From positions 62,001 to 126,000 of the forward strand of contig JAUICH010000006.1 in the NCBI GenBank assembly GCA_030427505.1: DNA of 64,000 bases, written 5' to 3'. The number at the start of each line of letters is the position of its first letter. The first letter of the stretch is position 1. This DNA is from Verrucomicrobiia bacterium. Lineage in GTDB: Bacteria > Verrucomicrobiota > Verrucomicrobiia > Verrucomicrobiales > DEV007. Below the pieces are notes generated by a model. That model did not search any database and was not told the origin of the DNA. It saw only the letters and a program-made list of their open reading frames with translations. The position numbers were made by a program, and so were the translations under genes. Positions 8,425-19,045 of the stretch are shown here, one piece after another.

Positions 8425-8896
8425 GCGGGCTCAATACGGCTGAGTGTTAACCAATTTGACTCCTGGTGCAATTTTTGCGAAAGAGTCTTAGAGATGGAGT
8501 TTGCCGAAGACTTGCCAGATAGATGTCCCCCAAGCCAAGCCTCTGAGCCAGAAAACCTTACCGTATTTAGATTGGTGGGATCGAGCCCTCCCGTTGAGCG
8601 TGATTTTCAATCCCAATGGGCACTATATCCTGCAAAAAGGGAGCGTTTCAGGAGAAGTCCAGGGGAGTGCAAAGCCAAAGCGGTTTCGGTCTTTACAATC
8701 ATGAAATCTGCAAGAGAATTGCTGAAACTTCCGTCTCATAAGGGAGAGAAGATCTTTGGCTTCCAATTGCAATCTGAGCACGGTCCGGTCCTGAGTAGTG
8801 CGCACACCATACGAGAAGGGCATTTATCCTGGTGGAGGACCAGAGCATTCAAAATATCGGAACTGTCTTCTGAGACCTCAAATATTTTTACTAAAG
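8425..8896. other. 472-bp AT-richer region, no confident gene
   Basis: Base composition drops sharply after the symporter gene. A frame at 8494-8904 and another at 8501-8704 are open, but neither gives a recognisable domain. The second contains the protein-like string LPYLDWWDRALPLSVIFN, so a decayed gene cannot be excluded. The stretch probably includes the promoter of the two-gene cassette that follows. Confidence 0.4.
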
Positions 8897-9556
8897 ATGA
8901 GTAGAAAGCTAATTTTACGAGAAGTTTGGGAGTTTTACGATTCTCCAGAGCTATTCATCGCGATAGACCAACTGAGAAATCGATTCCTCTGCTTGCTAAC
9001 TGAGCGTGGGGAAGTCGACTCTTACGTTTGTATTCAGATATCCCGCAGGCGCTATTTTGACTTGCTTCGTGGAGAAATGGATCTGAGAACAGCGCTCGAG
9101 AACCCGGAGATTCCAGAATATTTCGTTGTCTCGTATCAAGGTGAAATCGAATTTGAAGCAGAGCCCTTAGGAAAAAGCAAAATTCCAGAAGATTGGCTTC
9201 CTGAACCTGGTTACTTCGCCACCCATGTCTGGGAGTATTTTTTGGAACGCTATCAAGCGGCGGTCAAGGCAGTTCAAAAGGAACTGATCTCGTCGTGTTG
9301 GGGGAATTCTATTGTTTGTGCGCCAGGACTTGGGGTGAAAGCAATAACAGCAATCACGGCGCTCTGGAAAAAATGCCTGCCATCTCCCGAAACGAAGGCA
9401 ACTCCGTCATTCAGCAAGAATTTCTTGAGGCTACAAAGCCAACAAGAGAATTCCGAGAGCCGCAAGGGTTTCCAGAGCAAGGTTGAGCGATGGGTGCTTT
9501 CAGATTCAGATGAAACTAGGGCCTCAAGTGAGACAGAACTTGCGCTAGCGGCCTAA
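8897..9556 (+). CDS. uncharacterised protein (possibly DUF6575-like) in chaperone cassette
   Basis: The chosen start, MSRKLILREVWEFYDSPELF, gives 219 residues; an in-frame start at 8798 adds a low-quality leader. The first 120 residues look like a compact soluble domain (FYDSPELFIAIDQLRNRFL, SYVCIQISRRRYFDLLRGE) reminding me of DUF6575 proteins, a call from memory and of low certainty. The C-terminal 80 residues are Ser/Lys/Glu-rich and probably disordered. The stop codon overlaps the next gene's ATG by one base (TAATG), so the two are translationally coupled. No transmembrane segment or signal peptide is visible. It may be a client or toxin-like partner of the SecB-like protein (inference). 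Confidence 0.7.
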   Translation: MSRKLILREVWEFYDSPELFIAIDQLRNRFLCLLTERGEVDSYVCIQISRRRYFDLLRGEMDLRTALENPEIPEYFVVSYQGEIEFEAEPLGKSKIPEDWLPEPGYFATHVWEYFLERYQAAVKAVQKELISSCWGNSIVCAPGLGVKAITAITALWKKCLPSPETKATPSFSKNFLRLQSQQENSESRKGFQSKVERWVLSDSDETRASSETELALAA

Positions 9557-10032
9557 TGTCTTTGGCGGTACTGCAATTACTCACCAGCCACTTCAATTCA
9601 ATTGAAGTGCGTGCTTCGCTTGACGAACTTCCAGAAGACTTGGAGTCAATCAATCCAGGGATAGATGTTGCCCATACCATCGCTCAAAGGGAGGATTCTC
9701 AGGAACATTGGAGAGTCAGCCTAAAGGTAAGTGTATATAGCGGGGAGAACGGATTTTATCCTTACAGTGCTGAGTTCGATATTACGGGATTTTTTGAATT
9801 TGAGGAGGAATTTTGCAGCGATAAGACAGTACAGGACTTGGCGCGTATCATTTCTGTAAACGGGGCCGGGATGCTCTTTGCTTCGGTTCGAGAGTTGTTT
9901 ACGCTCTTAACCTCTCGGGGACCTTTCGGTCCAACTCCACCATTGCCGTCTATAGACTTCAGGGTAATCAAACCAGACCCTCCTGAATACGTTCGTAAGA
10001 CATTTCCTCAATCGGGTGTGAGCGAGGATTGA
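9556..10032 (+). CDS. SecB-like chaperone
   Basis: The 158-residue product follows the SecB pattern. A central beta region (WRVSLKVSVY, then YSAEFDITGFFEFEEEF) is followed by a helix and the C-terminal block GMLFASVRELFTLLTSRG and PLPSIDFRVI. These match SecB's LFPYARECITSMVSRG and LAPVNFDALF in position and character. Housekeeping secB normally sits with metabolic genes; this copy is in an AT-rich two-gene cassette, coupled through TAATG to the gene before it. SecB-like proteins outside the export pathway are known in toxin-antitoxin-chaperone systems such as the one with Rv1957, so a dedicated chaperone for the upstream protein is a reasonable inference. Confidence 0.78.
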   Translation: MSLAVLQLLTSHFNSIEVRASLDELPEDLESINPGIDVAHTIAQREDSQEHWRVSLKVSVYSGENGFYPYSAEFDITGFFEFEEEFCSDKTVQDLARIISVNGAGMLFASVRELFTLLTSRGPFGPTPPLPSIDFRVIKPDPPEYVRKTFPQSGVSED

Positions 10033-10101
10033 GTATCTAGATCCGACTTCGATTGGCCTAACATTAGGCCGGAAGGTATGGAAATTCGTGATCTTAGCTG
10101 A

Positions 10102-10145
10102 CAGATTCAGATTCTGAAATCTGAATAAGAGCTTCAGTAAGCTCT
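10102..10145. other. two consecutive hairpins between the SecB-like gene and clpB
   Basis: An imperfect palindrome at 10102-10123 (CAGATTCAGA / TCTGAAATCTG) is followed by a perfect 7-bp stem with a CAGT loop at 10128-10145 (AGAGCTT / AAGCTCT). No T-run follows directly. They may end the cassette transcript or act as binding sites upstream of clpB. Confidence 0.4.
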
Positions 10146-10318
10146 CTCGAAAAAGAGCAGAAAAAATTTGCACGAGTGTGCAGATTTGAAAGTGTTTTCA
10201 AGAAGGTAGCAAGATCAAAATTTTGGTGAACAAAAAGCTGCAATGATGGTCTAATTACGTTGAAACCATTACGCTTCCGAAAGCGTTCTCCAACTGACCC
10301 TTTTCTTTTTAACCCCAT

Positions 10319-12901
<2,583 letters not shown>

Positions 12902-13192
12902 TCAGGGAGACTGCTGAACTACCGGCGCGTATGTCCAGGGCGAACGCTCGCTAGCGGACCTTCACCCGCAATCCGCGGGGAGGAAGGTCCGCGGGAATGA
13001 ATCCCTCGGCTTTGCGCGGATAGGGCCTTCAGCCTTCGGGGGGCAGCCGGGTCTTGCGACCCGGCAGGGTGTGGACTGCTTCGAACCCTCGTAAGAAGTA
13101 GAGGATTCGGGATCCCAAGGAATTAAGCCCGCGGATATTCTTCAGGTGAAAATCAGAACGGGCTTCGAAACGATCCGTCCGGCCCCGGCGAT
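12902..13192. other. 291-bp convergent intergenic region with hairpins
   Basis: The region separates the end of clpB from the end of the minus-strand gene at 13193. A 10-bp inverted repeat, GCGGACCTTC / GAAGGTCCGC, spans 12954-12992 and could terminate either transcript, although no T-run follows. A second inverted repeat, GCCGGGT / ACCCGGC, lies near 13047-13066. No gene seen. Confidence 0.45.
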
Positions 13193-14002
13193 TTACTTCG
13201 CCGGGGTGGTGACGACTTGATTGATAATGCGGCCCGAGAGTTCTCCGTCGAGCGTGGCGCCATCGCTGACGAACTCGATGGCCCACACGTCCAGGCCCTT
13301 GGACAGAACGCAGTCTTTTTCCAGGCGCAGAGACCGGCCCCGGAAGTACACCTTCTCAGAGAAGTAACCGCTCAAGCTGGCGGTGTCCGCCGTGAAGGCG
13401 ACTTCCACCCCAGTCTGGGGGGCGGTGTACTGGAGGGTGCCGCCCACAAAAAGGGTGGGCGACTCGGGCGCGACTTCCTGCCGGGCTTCGGGGCCCAGGT
13501 ATTCCATGACAAAGCCCTTCGAAGTCAGGCTGTAGTAGCCCAGATAGAAAAACCAACCCGCGAGAGCCAGCACCAGCATGAACAGGAAGACCAGTGCGGT
13601 GAAGCATCCGCCGCAGCCCTTTTTCCTGTTACCGCCGCCGCCTTTTGTCTGGTGTGCTTTCCGGCCTTTGGATTTCGCGACCTGATCCGTTTCGTCGGGC
13701 CGCGCCGTGCCGGTGGGGCTGGGGAGAGAGATGGGAGGCGGCGGGGGAGGAGAAGCAGGAGCGCCCGGAGTGCCAAAGGGAGGGATCGGTTCGGTCGGGT
13801 CGTCGTCCGCGTCGAGCCGTTCGTAGGAATCCGCCGGAGCGGGGATGCTGTCGGCTTTGGTGGGAAGGGGTTCTTCGCCCATGGGACCACCGTGGCCGGG
13901 TGGAATCTGACCTGGATTCTGCTGGGGATATTGGGGCGGCCTTCCGCCGGCGTCCCCGTAGGGATCGACGAATCCGTGGCGTCGTTGGTCGGGATCACTC
14001 AT
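13193..14002 (-). CDS. membrane-anchored protein with proline-rich cytoplasmic tail
   Basis: The 269-residue product begins MSDPDQRRHGFVDPYGDAGG. About 120 residues rich in Pro, Gly and Asp follow, including a run of seven prolines, then a Lys/Gly segment (GGGGNRKKGCGGC) and one membrane helix (about 132-155). The remaining C-terminal domain of about 110 residues contains several beta-like strands and is probably outside the membrane. I do not recognise that domain. Proteins of this build are frequent in PVC genomes; the function is unknown. It is divergent from the cupin gene at 14142. Confidence 0.75.
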   Translation of the reverse strand: MSDPDQRRHGFVDPYGDAGGRPPQYPQQNPGQIPPGHGGPMGEEPLPTKADSIPAPADSYERLDADDDPTEPIPPFGTPGAPASPPPPPPISLPSPTGTARPDETDQVAKSKGRKAHQTKGGGGNRKKGCGGCFTALVFLFMLVLALAGWFFYLGYYSLTSKGFVMEYLGPEARQEVAPESPTLFVGGTLQYTAPQTGVEVAFTADTASLSGYFSEKVYFRGRSLRLEKDCVLSKGLDVWAIEFVSDGATLDGELSGRIINQVVTTPAK

Positions 14003-14141
14003 TTTGAAACAGTTCGGGGGATGACCTGTGGCAAATATGACGCAAGTCCCCGCCCGGGATCAAGTCACCAGCCTTAGGCAGCCCTTTCCTATGGGGCGAG
14101 AATAAAGTAAAGTAAAATTAAGGTTACGCTCGTTTCAAACC

Positions 14142-14699
14142 ATGGATTTGCCAGATATTGAAAGCAGAAAAGGTACCTTGATGGAAGTGAGGGGCGTGCT
14201 GCTGAGTTCGCGGGGTAACCTCCCCAACAACGACGGGCTGCGCTTGGTGATCTACGAGAAAGCGTTCGATCCGGATGCAGCCGGATTGGAGAATTTGATT
14301 GAGGGCCGTTTTAGTGAAAATGGTTGGGGTGGAAGTTGGAGAAACGGCGTGTTCTCCTACGTTCACTATCATAGTACCGCGCACGAAGTGCTGGCCTGTT
14401 ACGCGGGAAAGGCGACGGTCCAGTTTGGCGGGGAACAAGGGGTCGCCCGGGAATTCGTCCCGGGCATGGCGGTGGTCATTCCCGCCGGAGTCGCCCACCA
14501 GAATTTGGGGGCGAGCCAGGATTTCCGCGTGATAGGGGCTTATCCGCGGGGTCAGTCACCGGACATGTGTGACGAAGGAACTGATCTGGAATGGGCACGG
14601 GAAAGAATCGCCAGGGTTCCCATGCCGGAGAGCGATCCGGTTTTTGGCGGGTGGAGCGGCAGTCCGCTGGGATCGTTTTGGGAAGAGGCTGAGGAATAG
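14142..14699 (+). CDS. YjlB-like cupin protein
   Basis: The 185-residue single-domain cupin has metal-ligand motif 1, HYHSTAHEVLACYAGKATV (two His and Glu), and motif 2, GMAVVIPAGVAHQN (His). The opening LSSRGNLPNNDGLRLVIYE and the closing acidic segment match the YjlB group, whose biochemical role is not established. The protein is cytoplasmic, with no signal peptide. The region before it (14100-14130, AAAGTAAAGTAAAATTAAGG) is AT-rich and probably holds its promoter. A strong hairpin at 14752-14789 follows and may end its transcript. Confidence 0.85.
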   Translation: MDLPDIESRKGTLMEVRGVLLSSRGNLPNNDGLRLVIYEKAFDPDAAGLENLIEGRFSENGWGGSWRNGVFSYVHYHSTAHEVLACYAGKATVQFGGEQGVAREFVPGMAVVIPAGVAHQNLGASQDFRVIGAYPRGQSPDMCDEGTDLEWARERIARVPMPESDPVFGGWSGSPLGSFWEEAEE

Positions 14700-14751
14700 A
14701 AGGGGGGACATGGCGCCAAAACGCCGCGCCGGGTTCTTGCTCAATCGGGCA

Positions 14752-14789
14752 AATCGTGATTCTTTGGGGTCTCCCCAAAAATCACGATT
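14752..14789 (+). terminator. long stem-loop between cupin and cytochrome genes
   Basis: The left arm 14752-14769 (AATCGTGATTCTTTGGGG) pairs with the right arm 14773-14789 (CCCCAAAAATCACGATT) over about 17 bp around a three-base loop, with one mismatch or bulge. There is no long T-run. It lies about 11 bp before the probable start of the cytochrome gene, so it could be a terminator for the cupin gene or a translation-control hairpin for the next gene. Confidence 0.55.
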
Positions 14790-14800
14790 TCGAAAATTCC

Positions 14801-17797
14801 ATGATGCGCCTCCAAACCCTCTTGTTGTTGGGCTGTGCCCTTTTTGCTGGTTCTGTCAGTGCTTTCGCCCAGGAAGCCAAGGCTCCGCTGCCGCAGTGGA
14901 TCTGGCTGGATAAGAAAGCCGGCGACGACCAGGTCGTCTATTTCCGGAAAGAGTTTGAAGCGCCGGCGAACCTGACGAAGGCAACGCTGGTGACCACCTG
15001 CGATAACAAAGCCCAGGTGCTGTTGAATGGCCAGCGGTCGGCCGTGGTGGAAGACTGGAGCCAGCCGGTGATTGAAGTGGTGACCGATCAGGTGCAGGCG
15101 GGTAAGGCGAACGTCATTGCCGTGCGGGCCCAGAATGAAGGCGGTTCCGCGGGCTTTCTGCTGAACCTGAAGCTGGAGACCCAGGGCGGCGAGACGATGA
15201 CGGTGGTTAGCGACGAAACCTGGGGGGTCAGCCCGAAGGGAGAGAAAGGCTGGAACGAAGCGGGCTTTAAGCCCGCCAAGGAGTGGGCCACCGCCACGAA
15301 GCAAAAGGACTTGGGCCAGGCGCCGTATGAGAAGATCAACGAAGGCTTTCTCGCCGGCCTGGAGAACCTCCGCCAGCCGCGGGCCACGCCGGTGGACCGC
15401 CTGCACGTGAAGGACGGCTTCCAGGTGGAGCTACTGTATTCCGTGCCGAAGGAAGACCAGGGCTCTTGGGTGGCGATGTGCGCGGACGACAAGGGGCGGC
15501 TGATCGTGTCCGATCAGTATGGCTCCCTCTACCGCATGACGCCGCCGAAGCCGGGCGAGCAACTTTCGCCGGGGGATGTGGAGAAGATCGACGTGGAGAT
15601 TGGCAGCGCACAGGGACTGCTCTATGCCTTTGGCAGTCTCTACGCGGTGCTGAACACGAATGAGTTTGGCGGGCGCGGCCTCTACCGTGTGCGTGACACG
15701 GATGGCGACGACAAGTTCGACACCAAGGAACTGCTGAAGAAGTTTGAGGAATCGGGCGGCGAGCATGGCCCGCACGCGGTGCTCCTGGGACCGGACGGAG
15801 AGAGCCTGTATGTGGTGTGCGGGAACCAGACGGCGTTGCCGGAGTATGACCACTCACGCGTGCCGGAAGTCTGGCAGGAAGACAACTTGCTGCCCCGCAT
15901 CTATGGACGCGGGTTTATGAAAGGCGTGGAAGCGCCCCGCGGCTGGATTGCCAAGACGGACCCCGATGGCAAAGAGTGGGAGATCATCGTGACCGGTTTC
16001 CGCAACGAGTATGACGCGGCCTTTAACCGGGATGGCGAGCTGTTTGCCTACGACGCGGACATGGAGTGGGACATGAACACGCCCTGGTACCGGCCCACCC
16101 GGGTGAACCACGTCATCAGCGGCGCGGAATTTGGCTGGCGCAACGGTTCGGCCAAGTGGCCGGAGTACTACAGCGACAGCTTTGGCGCCGTGGTGAACAT
16201 CGGCCCCGGTTCGCCCACGGGGGTGAGCTTTGGCTACGGCGCGAAGTTCCCAGCCAAGTATCAGGACGCCCTGTATATCTGTGACTGGAGCTACGGCAAG
16301 CTTTACGCCGTGCACCTGGAACCGGAAGGAGCGAGCTACACAGGCACGAAGGAGGAGTTCATCTTTGCCCAGCCGCTTCCACTGACGGACGTGATCATTC
16401 ACCCCACGGATGGAGCGATGTACTTTTCCATCGGCGGCCGCCGGGTGCAGTCCGGTCTCTACCGCGTGACCTACGTGGGGGACGAAAGCACGGACCCGGT
16501 GAAGGGCGAGCATGAGAAGGACATCGCCAAACGCGGCGAACGGAAGACCCTGGAAAGCTATCACGATGGCAAGGACCCGAAGGGCATGGAGATCGCGTGG
16601 CCCTACCTGAGCAGTGAAGACCGGGCCCTGCGCTACGCGGCCCGCGTGGCGGTGGAGCACCAGCGTCCGGAAGAATGGCAGGAAAAAGCCTTGTCCGAGA
16701 GTGACGACCAAGCGGCTCTGGCCGCCCTGATCGCGCTGGCCCGCGTGGGGGACAAGAGCCTGCAACCGCGCGCGGTGGCCAAGCTGGCGGGCTTTGACTA
16801 CGGCAAGCTGAACCACCAGCAGCGTCTGGACCTGATCCGCGCCTACGGCCTGACCTTCATGCGCCTGGGCGAGCCGAACGACGCGCAGAAGTCCTTCGTG
16901 ACGGAGCAGCTGGACGCGCATTTCCCCGCCAAGACGATGGAGGAGAATATCGAAATCTCCCACCTCTACACCTACCTCCAGGCGCCGAACGCGGCGGAGA
17001 AGATTGTGGGCCTGTTAGAAAAAGCGCCGACCCAGGAAGAGCAGATTTCCTATGCCGCCGACCTGCGGCTGCTGGAGAAGGGCTGGACCATGGACCTGCG
17101 GCGGAAGTATTTTGAATGGTTCGTCCTGGCGCAGTCCTATCGGGGCGGCGCCAGCTTTGGGCTCTTCATGGAAGAGATCAAGAACGACGCCCTGTCGCGC
17201 CTCTCCGAAGAGGAAAAAGCCGCGTTGAAAGACGTGATCGAGAAGAAGGCGGAAAGCACCGGGCCGCGTTTCACCTTTGAGCCGCGCAGCTTCACGCAGG
17301 CGTGGAAGGTGGAAGACTTTGATGACGTCATTAACGTGGGCCTGGAAGGCGGGCGGAATTTTGAAAACGGCCGCAACATGTTTGGCGCGGCCACCTGTTT
17401 CGCCTGCCATCGCTTCAAGCAGCAGGGCGGCGCCATCGGCCCGGACCTGACCAGCGTGTCTGGCAAGTTCAGCCCGCGCGATTTGCTGGAGTCCGTCATC
17501 GAACCGAGCAAGGAGATCAGTGACCAATATGGATCCATGGTGTTCACGATGCTGGACGGGTCGGTCATCAATGGCCGCATCATGAACCTGAGCGGCGACA
17601 GCGTGCGGGTGATGGTGAACATGATGAACCCGGACGAGATTGTGTCCGTGGACCGCAAGATGCTCAAAGAGATGAAGCCGTCCGAAGTGTCCATGATGCC
17701 GCCGGGCTTGTTGAACACCCTGAGCAAGGACGACGTGCTCGATCTGTTAGCCTACCTGCTTTCCGCCGGGAATCCGGAGGACCCGATGTTTGAGTGA
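14801..17797 (+). CDS. PVC-type heme-binding c-type cytochrome
   Basis: From ATG 14801 (MMRLQTLLLLGCALFAGSVSAFAQ, a good signal peptide) the product has 998 residues. An N-terminal beta-sandwich region (about 30-190, VYFRKEFEAPANLTKATL) resembles a glycoside-binding fold. A beta-propeller segment (HVKDGFQVELLYSVPKEDQ onward) and helical repeats follow. The last 150 residues carry the single heme motif CFACH (866-870) with GAIGPDLTSVSGKFSPRDLLESVIEPSKEI. This order matches the PVC putative heme-binding proteins, periplasmic and probably linked to sugar oxidation. The open frame begins at 14756, but that leader lies in the hairpin. Confidence 0.92.
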   Translation: MMRLQTLLLLGCALFAGSVSAFAQEAKAPLPQWIWLDKKAGDDQVVYFRKEFEAPANLTKATLVTTCDNKAQVLLNGQRSAVVEDWSQPVIEVVTDQVQAGKANVIAVRAQNEGGSAGFLLNLKLETQGGETMTVVSDETWGVSPKGEKGWNEAGFKPAKEWATATKQKDLGQAPYEKINEGFLAGLENLRQPRATPVDRLHVKDGFQVELLYSVPKEDQGSWVAMCADDKGRLIVSDQYGSLYRMTPPKPGEQLSPGDVEKIDVEIGSAQGLLYAFGSLYAVLNTNEFGGRGLYRVRDTDGDDKFDTKELLKKFEESGGEHGPHAVLLGPDGESLYVVCGNQTALPEYDHSRVPEVWQEDNLLPRIYGRGFMKGVEAPRGWIAKTDPDGKEWEIIVTGFRNEYDAAFNRDGELFAYDADMEWDMNTPWYRPTRVNHVISGAEFGWRNGSAKWPEYYSDSFGAVVNIGPGSPTGVSFGYGAKFPAKYQDALYICDWSYGKLYAVHLEPEGASYTGTKEEFIFAQPLPLTDVIIHPTDGAMYFSIGGRRVQSGLYRVTYVGDESTDPVKGEHEKDIAKRGERKTLESYHDGKDPKGMEIAWPYLSSEDRALRYAARVAVEHQRPEEWQEKALSESDDQAALAALIALARVGDKSLQPRAVAKLAGFDYGKLNHQQRLDLIRAYGLTFMRLGEPNDAQKSFVTEQLDAHFPAKTMEENIEISHLYTYLQAPNAAEKIVGLLEKAPTQEEQISYAADLRLLEKGWTMDLRRKYFEWFVLAQSYRGGASFGLFMEEIKNDALSRLSEEEKAALKDVIEKKAESTGPRFTFEPRSFTQAWKVEDFDDVINVGLEGGRNFENGRNMFGAATCFACHRFKQQGGAIGPDLTSVSGKFSPRDLLESVIEPSKEISDQYGSMVFTMLDGSVINGRIMNLSGDSVRVMVNMMNPDEIVSVDRKMLKEMKPSEVSMMPPGLLNTLSKDDVLDLLAYLLSAGNPEDPMFE

Positions 17798-17938
17798 GGG
17801 GATGCGGTGGTGACGCGGCTGACGATTGAGGTCCAAGTTGGAGAAGGGAAGCAGCTTCAATCTGATTCCGCGAACGTGGTCCGAGCCGGACGAGCCGGAG
17901 AATCGCGTTCCACCTTTTGGGGTGGTTCACTCAGCGGA

Positions 17939-18307
17939 CTACTTCTCCTCTGACTGGTTGACGGGTTGTTTCTTGCCTGCTTCGTCCACGTTTACGAGGG
18001 AGATCCGGGTTTCGAAAACGGTGGCTTCGGGGGCGGGGCGCCAGCGGGTGCCGTAGACGGAGACGCGGTAGTGCACGGAGGTGGTTCCCTGGCGGTCCAG
18101 GGCAACCTGAAACTTAAGTATCTCTCCATTATTCACGCCCTGGCGGAACTCCACGTTGTCGAGGGCAATGGTGACGAAGCGGTTTCCGGGAAAATCGAGG
18201 TTCGCCGTGATGTAGGCGAGTTCGTCGATCCACTGGAGGAGAAACCCACCGAACAGGCTGCCGTGGTGATTGAGGTGTTCGGGCCGGACGAGCTTGTAGT
18301 GGTCCAT
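17939..18307 (-). CDS. hotdog-fold acyl-CoA thioesterase
   Basis: The 122-residue single hotdog domain begins MDHYKLVRPEHLNHHGSLFG. The motif NHHGSLFGGFLLQWIDELAY has the catalytic Asp on the central helix, the pattern of the YciA/BFIT acyl-CoA thioesterases, which hydrolyse acyl-CoA to free acid and CoA in the cytoplasm. The family call is secure; chain-length preference is not visible. It points toward the cytochrome gene, leaving 141 bp between their ends. Confidence 0.88.
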   Translation of the reverse strand: MDHYKLVRPEHLNHHGSLFGGFLLQWIDELAYITANLDFPGNRFVTIALDNVEFRQGVNNGEILKFQVALDRQGTTSVHYRVSVYGTRWRPAPEATVFETRISLVNVDEAGKKQPVNQSEEK

Positions 18308-18522
18308 GGGTGCTGGAGCGGAAGAGCGGAGAGGTCTTGTTCACCATCCGGCATTCCCCGGCGGGCGTAAACCGGAAACCGCCCTGGAAAGGGGGCGCGG
18401 TGGAGGTCGCCGGCCTCTCCCGCAATGAAGGCTTTTCAATTCGCGAGCAATTGCTCTACTCTCGCCGTTTTCCCCAATACCAAGACGACTCCTGTAACCC
18501 CCAAGGCTGTTCCCCGCCCGAC

Positions 18523-19032
18523 ATGAAAGAACTGTTCTTAATCCGGCATGCGAAATCCAGTTGGAACCATCCTTCGCTGCGCGACTTCGACCGCCCCCTG
18601 AACAAGCGAGGCGAGGCGGCGGCTCCCGCCATGGGTGAAGATTTGAAAGAGCGCGGTATTCTACCAGACGTCATCATTTCCAGTCCGGCGGTGCGGGCTC
18701 TGACCACGGCTAAGATTATCGCGCGGGAGTTGGGTTACCCGGAAGAGAATATCCAGGAAGAACCTGCCATCTATGAAGCCTCCAGCCAGGAACTGATCCG
18801 GGTGATCAACGGCATCGACGAAGCGCACCAAAGCGCCATGCTGTTTGGTCACAACCCGGGATTTCACGATGTGGCGAACGCGCTGCTGAGCGACGAGGAG
18901 TATGTGGAGGAAATGCCGACCTGCGCGGTGGTGATGATCCGGTTTCAGGACGAACACTGGGGAAGCATCGGCACGGGAGATGGCGAACTGGTGTTTCACA
19001 CCTTTCCCCGCGACGTGGTTCCCAATGAGTGA
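18523..19032 (+). CDS. SixA-like histidine phosphatase
   Basis: From ATG 18523 (MKELFLIRHAKSSWNHPSLR) the product has 169 residues, the usual SixA length. RHAKSSW gives the catalytic His. The Arg-containing strand DVIISSPAVRALTTAKI and the second His in LFGHNPGFHDVANAL complete the histidine-phosphatase active site. SixA enzymes remove phosphate from phosphohistidine in phosphorelay or PTS-Ntr proteins; the target here is unknown. The frame is open back to 18310, but the extension lacks the fold. The next gene follows 13 bp after the stop, so the two are probably cotranscribed. Confidence 0.9.
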   Translation: MKELFLIRHAKSSWNHPSLRDFDRPLNKRGEAAAPAMGEDLKERGILPDVIISSPAVRALTTAKIIARELGYPEENIQEEPAIYEASSQELIRVINGIDEAHQSAMLFGHNPGFHDVANALLSDEEYVEEMPTCAVVMIRFQDEHWGSIGTGDGELVFHTFPRDVVPNE

Positions 19033-19045
19033 AGGGAGGTCAGAA

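Noticed and set aside
8494-8904. 136-codon frame before the chaperone cassette
   Set aside because: No recognisable fold, overlaps the start of the better-supported gene at 8897, and competes with another frame of equal quality.
10033-10318. CIRCE heat-shock operator upstream of clpB
   Set aside because: The TGCACgagtgTGCA palindrome near 10169 does not match TTAGCACTC-N9-GAGTGCTAA.
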